The notes under the pieces are model-generated. The model did not search any database. It had not been told where the DNA came from and saw only the letters and a program-made list of their open reading frames with translations. This document shows, one piece after another, positions 7,501 to 11,706 of a stretch of 11,706 nt of DNA. Origin of the DNA: Pyronema omphalodes. Taxonomy: Eukaryota > Ascomycota > Pezizomycetes > Pezizales > Pyronemataceae. Each line of letters begins with the position of its first letter. Within the stretch, counting starts at the first letter, position 1. The position numbers and the translations under genes are program-made. The stretch covers positions 1 through 11,706 of the forward strand of contig JAJJXM010000221.1 of NCBI GenBank assembly GCA_024516155.1, given 5' to 3'.

Positions 7501-8588
7501 GCGTGGCGTACGGCTCTGAAGTGGGCGTTGCGTGCGGTTCGGTACTCCTCTAGGCACAACTCGTTTCTTCGTTGTTTCCACCTCTTGCGAGCTTGTGTCA
7601 TGAGTTTCTTAGTTTCACGAAGCTCCGGGGTCCACCATCTCTTTGCTCGGGGGGAGTGTTGGATCATCGGGGTTGAGGATTGGGCAGCCTGTTGGATTGT
7701 GAGTTGAAGCGAGGCTGCCCGTTCGTCTAGGTTGGCGTGAGTTGGGTTTTGTTGGAGTATTCTCCATCGGGGATTGAGGTTGGAGGAGAGTTTCGTGAGG
7801 GCTTCCGCGAACTCATCCCAGTTTGTCCGTTTCCAATTCAGTCGAGGGGTGAGGTTGGTGTAGTCCACATCTGGGTGTTGAGAACGAATCTGGAAACGCA
7901 CGACCTCGTGGTCTGAGCCCGTCGTGGCTTCTTCGTCCACACACCAGTTTTGTACTTCTTCGTGCATTGCCGGGGAGGAGAGAGTTAGATCGAGGACTGA
8001 TGATCCACGGCCTGTCTTGAAGTGGTAGGTTGGTGTATCTGGGGTGTTTGCCAGATGCCATCCTTCGTTCTCGATCAGGTTCACTAACTCATCCGCTCGG
8101 GCAATGCGTTTGAGGTGGCTGTTCCATAAGGGGTGGTGGGCGTTCATATCTCCTGTGATTACGCACCGATTGGGTAGGGAAAGGGGGGTGAGGGATCTCG
8201 GAATGGTGTATAGTTTCGTTTGGGGGTCCCATTTGTTGTAGATGTTGATGAGGTAGAAGGAGGGGATGAGTGGAGTTTGTACCTCCAGGATCTGGATGTC
8301 GGGGTCGGGGCAAATGTCAGGGCGGGGGGTGACGTGGAGGAAGGGGTTTAGGCGGGTCACGTACGCCGCCGTCCTGACAGTTGCGCCATTGTGGGCAGGG
8401 GGGTAGATGGTGATGAAGTTTGGGTGGGTAGTTACAAAACGAGGGTCTTTAATGTTTGCTTCTTGGATGAGGATTATATCCGCTGTGGGGCCAGCAGAGT
8501 TTAGTAATGTGTTTAGAGCGTTGCTGCTCCTATTAATATTGTGGGATATGATATTTATGGTGGCTGCTGATTTTTCCTGTCTATGCAT
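4599..8588 (-). CDS. LINE ORF2: AP endonuclease - reverse transcriptase - RNase H polyprotein (1329 aa)
   Basis: ORF2p nicks target DNA, primes reverse transcription of the element RNA from the nick and removes RNA from the hybrid. An N-terminal AP endonuclease (about 5-235) shows HNIN at 16-19, QEA at 42-44, NIYN at 115-118, GDMNAHHPLW at 146-155, LDL at 199-201 and SDH at 225-227. A proline-rich linker (about 422-442) leads to the reverse transcriptase: PGPDG 464-468, YRPIALLN from 524, FLDV with D595, GIPQGSP 651-657 and the active site YIDD 686-689. RNase H carries D1006 (TDGS), E1044, D1074 (TDN) and D1130, with GHTD at 1119-1122. A zinc finger CxC-x9-H-x4-C follows at 1227-1244. No catalytic residue is missing and there is no internal stop. 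The ATG at 8588 lies in the ORF1 stop region. The TAG at 4599 abuts a poly(A) run directly. Confidence 0.97.
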   Translation of the reverse strand: MHRQEKSAATINIISHNINRSSNALNTLLNSAGPTADIILIQEANIKDPRFVTTHPNFITIYPPAHNGATVRTAAYVTRLNPFLHVTPRPDICPDPDIQILEVQTPLIPSFYLINIYNKWDPQTKLYTIPRSLTPLSLPNRCVITGDMNAHHPLWNSHLKRIARADELVNLIENEGWHLANTPDTPTYHFKTGRGSSVLDLTLSSPAMHEEVQNWCVDEEATTGSDHEVVRFQIRSQHPDVDYTNLTPRLNWKRTNWDEFAEALTKLSSNLNPRWRILQQNPTHANLDERAASLQLTIQQAAQSSTPMIQHSPRAKRWWTPELRETKKLMTQARKRWKQRRNELCLEEYRTARNAHFRAVRHAKDRLWKEYLSQAKGEDIWAAFRYTNPRRAQLTPPLTSTTNGITTVHTDFQGKVSALQALFPPPPPSPSSTPPQTRSPLPWTTFSEREVAQAILSSSPKKAPGPDGITFLCLRKVLQIIPNQLTQLYATLGEVGYQPKCWREATTVIIPKPNKPDYSSVKAYRPIALLNCMGKVLEKLMATRLSQLAETNDLLHHDQIGGRPRRSAIDAAMALTHDVETHVQQKMTTSALFLDVRGAFDNVSSARLTSTMRSLGCPTPVVNWCHSFLNDRTIALSFHGRTDVQRPTRTGIPQGSPASPILFLLYLRPLFDALSKHNPTLWTPSYIDDVAVVCHGKSREANSRTLEKAARIAFKWAEDNAVAFDDAKSELLHFHRAQKDEITPLTCVTLPNGTVVRPGTQNGKQDVVRWIGIYFDRKLSFSHHVQTRLTSASRAFNALRSLVRQETGLSPTAVRTLYRSCVQAKSDFGAEIWWAGQKSFARKLQLQQNAAIRRILNAFSSTPILALHNEAALPPVITRLNHKRRKYALRLLSLPPTHPVVTRCPSSFPIPNHFTHAIQSPKEYDCDWTSGTRPITRLVATISSLNRWLSPRTTVEDTAQPDPAPWMDPPLTRHSPSSTKEEAEAHHYNLLARLRSKPNTIIAYTDGSQLEGCTGAGFYIPTGLDQSISKTIPMGSSCEVFDAELKAIKECLITCNTHIRRLQLQYREIHVFTDNQAGIIRATRLTPGPGQETATGIHHITQLLLRRTGTTVHLHWVPGHTDILGNEEADRLAKHATTQHPLTPPPTSLSWLRRRVKEAHSEDWAQWYNTSPKPKTYDAPHRKSLDEAYTTVPRKVSTAILGLRTGHGYFLDYLAHPPTPIYPTRACPCPLHPPQTPKHLLLSCPLFTPHRIQLRKHLKLPRHRQLKLHIILHTKHGIRALATMISDSKLATSEWAHSVLSKHPEEANRSSRNTSMTGWGTLLDPAEEH
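8581..8588 (-). promoter_or_regulatory. ORF1 stop / ORF2 start overlap (ATGCATAG)
   Basis: On the minus strand ATGCATAG contains the ORF2 ATG at its start and the ORF1 TAG at its end, giving an 8-nt overlap in different frames. Such overlaps in two-ORF LINEs are known to allow translation of ORF2 by termination-reinitiation. That mechanism is inferred here, not shown. Confidence 0.75.
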
Positions 8589-9390
8589 CAGTGATCATAG
8601 CGGAGTCAGCGTGTTGGTCGGGAAGGGTTGGGCGGGTGGATCGAGTCTTGTCCCATGACGCTCTCACTATCGCGAGTCTTACAGGGCATTTAGGATGGAA
8701 TGCCGGGTGGTTCACATCATTCTGTTGCTCGGATGTGCAGTTGAAGCATTTGGGAGGGGAGTGGGCACAGCTTTTGCCGGCTCGGGTGGGGCATTCTGGG
8801 CAGCGGTGGAGATCAGTTGGGTGGGGTTCGGCGCAGAGAGCGCACACTGGGCTTGCGGTGTTGGGGCAGATGGCGTGGTGGTGGCCGAAGCGGAGGCAAC
8901 GGCGGCACTGATCGGTTGGTCGGGCCGAGTGATACTCGGTGACCTTGCGGGGTTCATACCGGATGATTACCTTCGTGCGTTTGAGCCTTCGGGCGTCATC
9001 GGCAGAGGTCAGTGCAATCATCACGCTAGAGGCCGTCTTGCCAATTCTCTTGTCTGGGTGTGTAATATATCTGGGGGGTTGGGTGAGGTGTACAGCGTTG
9101 TTGCGCTCTATTTCAGCTTGAAGGGCTGTCATACCTTCGGGGGTGTCAGGGAAGACGTCAAGGGGAATGCTGTGGACAGTTAATTTGTGCCACTTTTCAG
9201 CTATGCGGGGGTTGTTAAGGGTCATATGCACAGATTGTGCGGCCTCGTGCATCAGGGGTAGGAATTGGGTGACTTCACTTTGGGTGTTGTTGGGGGGGAA
9301 GGTCAGGATGAGGCTCCCGCTGGGACTTTTCCGAACGGTCACCACATTGATGTGGGGGGGAGCCTCTGCGTCACGTAGCGCCCGATTGAA
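8581..9390 (-). CDS. LINE ORF1, C-terminal part: conserved gag-like domain and three zinc knuckles (frame 3)
   Basis: This is an open frame of 269 residues after the second shift, with no ATG at its start. The first ~165 residues (VRKSPSGSLILTF, then EKWHKLTVHSIPLDVF and SSVMIALTSADDARRL) resemble the RNA-binding core of Tad-like ORF1 proteins. Three cysteine/histidine knuckles follow: C-x2-C-x4-H-x4-C at 8907-8866, a C-x2-C-x3-H-x6-C type at 8844-8800, and a longer C-x2-C...H...H-x2-C at 8748-8686. These bind nucleic acid. The TAG stop overlaps the ORF2 ATG by 8 nt. The family call is strong; full-length translation depends on the frameshift question. Confidence 0.85.
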   Translation of the reverse strand, partial: FNRALRDAEAPPHINVVTVRKSPSGSLILTFPPNNTQSEVTQFLPLMHEAAQSVHMTLNNPRIAEKWHKLTVHSIPLDVFPDTPEGMTALQAEIERNNAVHLTQPPRYITHPDKRIGKTASSVMIALTSADDARRLKRTKVIIRYEPRKVTEYHSARPTDQCRRCLRFGHHHAICPNTASPVCALCAEPHPTDLHRCPECPTRAGKSCAHSPPKCFNCTSEQQNDVNHPAFHPKCPVRLAIVRASWDKTRSTRPTLPDQHADSAMITDA

Positions 9391-9622
9391 TCATGTTGCC
9401 TACCTGGACCTTGGTATCGTCCGTAAGGTTTTCGGGGTCGGGGCATGGGATGACGACGCTTACAGGGCGGGGGTTTGGTTCTTTGGGGGGGTTTCTACGG
9501 GGGGCGGGGGGGTTGGGTGGGGAGGATGCGGGGGCGGGGTTCTTTCTGTTGGCGGCGTTTTGTGGGTTGTCGTTGAATAGCCTACCAGCGACATTGGGGC
9601 CTGTCCAGGCCGCTTCACTTGT
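9371..9622 (-). CDS. LINE ORF1, middle fragment (frame 2)
   Basis: This is an 83-codon stretch open between the two frameshifts. It begins TSEAAWTGPNVAG, passes a proline/asparagine-rich linker and ends near LTDDTKVQVGNMI before a TGA. It joins the N-terminal and C-terminal parts in protein character (linker, then the start of the conserved domain) and has no stop, which supports it as the true middle of ORF1. It has no own start codon near its beginning and is not proposed as a separate gene. Confidence 0.65.
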   Translation of the reverse strand, partial: TSEAAWTGPNVAGRLFNDNPQNAANRKNPAPASSPPNPPAPRRNPPKEPNPRPVSVVIPCPDPENLTDDTKVQVGNMIQSGAT

Positions 9623-10325
9623 GGGGGGGGGGAAATACGGGGGAGGGGGGCACGGGGATGTTATTCTTGGTGAGGGCTTCCTCTGCTGCGAAGCAGCGGG
9701 TCTTCCAGTAGTTGATGAGGGCAGCAGATTGGGCAGTGTCAGGGGAATTGGGGAGGGGGGAGGGTTCTTTCGGGGCGGAAGGCTTGTAGTTTGGGACCAG
9801 AGTCCGGAGCATGTCTTGGGTTTCGAGCATGATTGCTCTGTCCCTGTCCATCGTGCGGAATGCCTTTGTAATTCGTTCGTTCGTGTGGCGGTCGGTCTCG
9901 CGAGCGCCGTCGGCGTAGGTGGCCACTGCTGATAGGAGGCGTTCGGCGATGGTGACGGGTAGAGTCATCGTTTCGGCGCGGGGTTCGGTTCGGGAGGTCT
10001 GGAGGGCGTCTGCAATCCCGGATTCGTACACGAGTGCACTCTCGGAGGAGGCGTCGGTGGTGGACGGAGCGGCTCGTTTGAGGGGGTTGACGGTCAGGGC
10101 GGGCGTGTCACGTAGGCGAATGGTGTGTTGCGTGCGGGGAGACGTGATCGGGGGGGCTCTGTTCCTGGGGGTCGGTTCGGGAGTGGCGGTGCGATGAATT
10201 GGTGAGGGAGTGGGAGACGCGTCTTCCATTTCGCTTAATTCAGAAGAGTCCAGGTACATTTCGTCATTGATGTCACGTGCGCCGTGCGGCTCTGCGTTGG
10301 CGTGACTGCCGAGGGAGGCCGCCAT
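9615..10325 (-). CDS. LINE ORF1, N-terminal part (frame 1)
   Basis: This is the 5' part of ORF1, 236 residues from the ATG at 10325. It starts with an acidic, serine/proline-rich, probably disordered segment (SSELSEMED, then many P, T and R). A likely helical region follows (TIAERLLSAVATYADG through DRDRAIMLETQDML), possibly a coiled coil for oligomerisation. It ends in a proline-rich tail at the G/C homopolymer where the frame breaks. The frame is also open upstream to a TAG at 10416-10418, but no ATG lies there; a GTG at 10367 could extend it by 14 residues. I chose the ATG because this is a eukaryotic element. No known enzymatic motif is present; the assignment rests on position and on the C-terminal part. 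Confidence 0.75.
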   Translation of the reverse strand: MAASLGSHANAEPHGARDINDEMYLDSSELSEMEDASPTPSPIHRTATPEPTPRNRAPPITSPRTQHTIRLRDTPALTVNPLKRAAPSTTDASSESALVYESGIADALQTSRTEPRAETMTLPVTIAERLLSAVATYADGARETDRHTNERITKAFRTMDRDRAIMLETQDMLRTLVPNYKPSAPKEPSPLPNSPDTAQSAALINYWKTRCFAAEEALTKNNIPVPPSPVFPPPHK

Positions 10326-10674
10326 GAGGGGGTGTTTGTCGGGGGGGATCGGTTTCTTCCTCGCCACAGAGGATCGGGGGGCCCATCGGTGCTTGAGATG
10401 ATGCGGGGGGGGCTGCTAGAGATAGATTTGACGTGGAGTTCGACGAGAGAGGTGGTTGTGGTGGTGGGGTGTTGATGGATGCCTGAGTCGGGGGGCTGCT
10501 GCAGAGTCCGAATCTCTGTCTTCACCGTTTGCACGACGAAAACGAGGGGACCTGATCTGAAGTCGCGGCGACTAGGTAATTCGAGCGAGCTAAAGACGAT
10601 GCCGCACGAAAATCTGAGGATTTCCGTGTGGTTGTGGCTGTAGCTGGGGGGGGGGGGGTCGAACTCGAGGTGTT
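10326..10674 (-). promoter_or_regulatory. LINE 5' UTR and presumed internal promoter
   Basis: About 350 nt lie between the element's 5' end and the ORF1 ATG. LINEs carry their promoter inside this region; no TATA box or clear initiator is visible. A 13-base C run (G run at 10646-10658 on the + strand) lies near the 5' end and further C runs follow. Frame 1 is closed by TAG at 10416-10418. The 5' end is set by the right target duplication. Confidence 0.65.
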
Positions 10675-10690
10675 TTGAGGATTCGAATTT
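10675..10690 (+). repeat. Target-site duplication, right (5' side of LINE)
   Basis: This is identical to 4030-4045, and repeat unit copy 2 resumes directly after it with AGAAACGGGG, as at 729 in copy 1. The absence of any mismatch between the two duplications argues for a young insertion. Confidence 0.93.
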
Positions 10691-10787
10691 AGAAACGGGG
10701 GGTGTGATAAGTAAGAAAAGCAGACGCACGCTTTTGAAGCGGGGTATTAGAAAAGCAGAACGAAAAAAAGAGATAACTTTATCTGGG

Positions 10788-10893
10788 CTTTACGGGAAAG
10801 TCCGTCTTCTCCCAGATTCCCAGTTGGAGGGGATACTCCGATCGAGTGTTTGATAAGAAGAAGAAGAAAAACAAGTGCCCAGCAAAGATATGC
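10788..10893 (+). repeat. Hybrid single copy of the hairpin-bearing module (deletion junction)
   Basis: Copy 2 carries this module only once. Its left half matches the first copy-1 module (GTCCGTCTTCT, CAGTTGGAGG). From 10834 onward it matches the second (ATACTCCGATCG, CCCAGCAAAG). The switch falls within the shared GAGGGGAT at about 10827-10834. This is the expected product of recombination between the two direct copies with loss of one module and the 21-bp minisatellite. The reverse event, duplication in copy 1, is less simple but possible. Confidence 0.85.
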
Positions 10894-11100
10894 GGGGGAA
10901 AAACAAAACAAAACAAAGCAAAGCAAAACAAAACAGAAAACAAAAAACGAAGAACAAAAACCAAAAACAGAAAAAAAAACAGAAAAAAATCACAAAACCA
11001 AAAACACAAACACAAACACACAAAACCAAAAACCAAAAATCAAAAAACAGAGATATGTGAGGAGAAAACAAAACAAAACAAAACAAAACAAAAAACAAAG
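10892..11100 (+). repeat. A/C-rich simple-sequence tract, copy 2
   Basis: This is the counterpart of 1277-1519. It is shorter and carries two Ts (near 10989 and 11040) inside the main run. Length change by slippage between the copies is evident. The same ATATGTGAGGAG break and terminal CAAAA run follow. Confidence 0.85.
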
Positions 11101-11345
11101 ATCCGCAATATATGGTAGAATATTTCGAATATATGTCAAAAAATACTATATCACAGAAGGCCGATGAAGAAAGAAGGAAAGGAGACCAGGGGGAGGAAGG
11201 GGTGTTTATATAGCTAGTTACAGGTCTGAAAGCAGGATTCTGGACAATATCACTTGCGTGAAGATGCCACATTGTGCGTCCTACTGCCACACAGGTTTCT
11301 GAGCAAGGAATGACAAGAGGTGAATCATGAGAACAATACAATTGT

Positions 11346-11543
11346 TAGAAGGAAGATGGAAAAACAGAAGATAGGAAGAAGGAAGAAGGAAGAAGGAAGA
11401 AGGGAAAACGGAAGACGGAGAACGGAAGATTGAAAAAGGAAGACTGAAAAAGGAAGATTGACTCAGGACGATTGACTCAGGACGATTGACAAAGGATGAT
11501 GGAAGAAGGAAGATGAGAATGAGGAAGATGAGTAAGAGGAAGA
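11346..11543 (+). repeat. GAAGAT-type purine-rich minisatellite, copy 2
   Basis: This is the counterpart of 1766-1980. It differs mainly in a GGAAGAAGGAAGAAGG expansion and loss of several GATGGGAAAA units. The ACTCAGGACGATTG doublet is retained. Confidence 0.85.
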
Positions 11544-11588
11544 CAATTTTTCACACTCGGTGTCACACTGCGAGGCCTAGAACTTGCT

Positions 11589-11706
11589 CATGTTTATCAC
11601 GAGATTTGAATGGCATTCTTCGAGGTCAACTGGGTGATGGAGTATCACGACATTTGATGGCATTCTTCGTGGCCAACTGGGTCATGGTTTATCACGCGAT
11701 TTGAAT
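11589..11706 (+). repeat. 47-51 bp tandem units, copy 2 (cut by window end)
   Basis: This is the counterpart of 2023-2168. The second unit here carries a one-base deletion (CATTTGATGG against CATTTGAATGG) and a C-to-G change at its start. The third unit is truncated by the window. Confidence 0.88.

Larger units (their letters stand above)
8581..10325 (-). pseudogene. LINE ORF1 (gag-like RNA-binding protein), broken by two +1 frameshifts
   Basis: The complete ORF1 would span about 580 codons from the ATG at 10323-10325 to the TAG at 8581-8583. It is read in three successive frames. The first frame is open to a TGA at 9615-9617. The second runs from the C-run end (9622) to a TGA at 9371-9373. 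The third is open from 9390 to 8581. The first shift coincides with a run of ten Gs on the + strand (9623-9632), a classic site for real or sequencing slippage. The second lies within about 20 nt at 9373-9393, where one extra base (for example at 9388) would explain it. ORF1p of this family binds element RNA and forms the ribonucleoprotein. If the shifts are real, this copy cannot make full-length ORF1p unless ribosomes slip. Confidence 0.85.
4046..10674 (-). mobile_element. Non-LTR retrotransposon (LINE), Tad1-like, I-group with RNase H
   Basis: This is a full-length-looking LINE of about 6.6 kb on the minus strand. It carries a 5' UTR, ORF1 (zinc-knuckle RNA-binding protein), ORF2 (AP endonuclease, reverse transcriptase, RNase H) and a poly(A)-ended 3' region. 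There are no long terminal repeats. It is bounded by identical 16-bp target duplications and splits a 3.3-kb repeat whose empty version lies upstream. An ORF2 with RNase H and a terminal CxC-H-C finger, plus an ORF1 with three CCHC-type knuckles, is characteristic of Tad1-like and related I-group fungal elements; the clade is inferred from motif wording, not from a search. Intact ORF2 and unmutated duplications imply a recent insertion. The left boundary is uncertain by up to three bases because the tail T-run merges with the TTT of the target site. Confidence 0.96.
3319..11706 (+). repeat. 3318-bp direct repeat unit, copy 2 (split by LINE, cut by window end)
   Basis: This is the second copy of the unit. 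Its left part, 3319-4045, matches copy 1 bases 1-727. Its right part, 10691-11706, matches copy 1 bases 729-2141. The LINE lies between. The right part is shorter than its counterpart (1016 against 1413 bp). Most of the loss is one precise deletion between two internal direct repeats; the rest is contraction of the A/C-rich and GAAGAT-type tracts. The counterpart of copy 1 bases 2142-3318 lies beyond the window. Confidence 0.92.

Noticed and set aside
9615..9632. Programmed frameshift at the ten-base homopolymer in ORF1
   Set aside because: The needed shift is +1 with no slippery heptamer or obvious downstream structure, and a second unrelated shift follows; homopolymer error or mutation is simpler.
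8695..9932. Several + strand open frames of 145-179 codons opposite ORF1
   Set aside because: Glycine- and valine-rich shadows of proline-rich and zinc-knuckle coding on the minus strand.
4046..10674. LTR retrotransposon or virus-derived element
   Set aside because: There are no terminal repeats, protease or integrase; an AP endonuclease and poly(A) tail place it among LINEs.

Overview
The window is a eukaryotic repeat-rich region, probably fungal. It has no host gene, rRNA, tRNA or CRISPR array that I can support. The only convincing protein-coding capacity belongs to one non-LTR retrotransposon (LINE) on the minus strand. The fungal assignment is an inference: the ORF2 order (AP endonuclease, reverse transcriptase, RNase H, C-terminal CxC-H-C finger), the ORF1 with three zinc knuckles, and the wording of the conserved motifs resemble fungal Tad1-like LINEs. 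I could not run a database search.

Layout. Bases 1-3318 are one complete unit of a long direct repeat. The sequence starting at base 1 restarts at 3319. By eye the first 727 bases of the two copies differ at about six positions. Copy 2 is interrupted at 4045/10691 by the LINE and then runs to the window end, still incomplete. The repeat unit is non-coding and built from nested smaller repeats: a 29-bp doublet, a ~110-bp hairpin-bearing module present twice in copy 1, a 21-bp minisatellite, a 200-nt T-free A/C tract, a GAAGAT-type purine minisatellite, a 47-51-bp triplet, a diverged ~200-bp duplication offset by 300 bp, and a GCGAGAG/palindrome cluster.

The LINE spans about 4046-10674 (6.6 kb). 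It is flanked by a perfect 16-bp target-site duplication (4030-4045 and 10675-10690). The same 16 bp occurs once, uninterrupted, in copy 1 (713-728), so the empty site lies in the same window. Reading right to left on the minus strand: a ~350-nt 5' UTR, ORF1 (start about 10325, stop 8581, broken by two +1 frameshifts), ORF2 (8588-4599, 1329 aa, intact with all catalytic residues visible), then a 3' region holding three separate poly(A) tracts. ORF2 starts inside the end of ORF1 with an 8-nt overlap, which suggests coupled translation.

How it works together. ORF1p should coat the element RNA. ORF2p should nick the target and reverse-transcribe the RNA from the 3' poly(A). The 16-bp duplication, the T-rich nick junction and the poly(A) tail all fit target-primed reverse transcription. 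Intact ORF2 and identical duplications point to a recent insertion, but the ORF1 frameshifts, if real, would make this copy dependent on ORF1p from elsewhere. I see no wholly new system. The most unusual points are the serial poly(A) tracts, the empty/filled site pair, and a hybrid recombination junction in copy 2.
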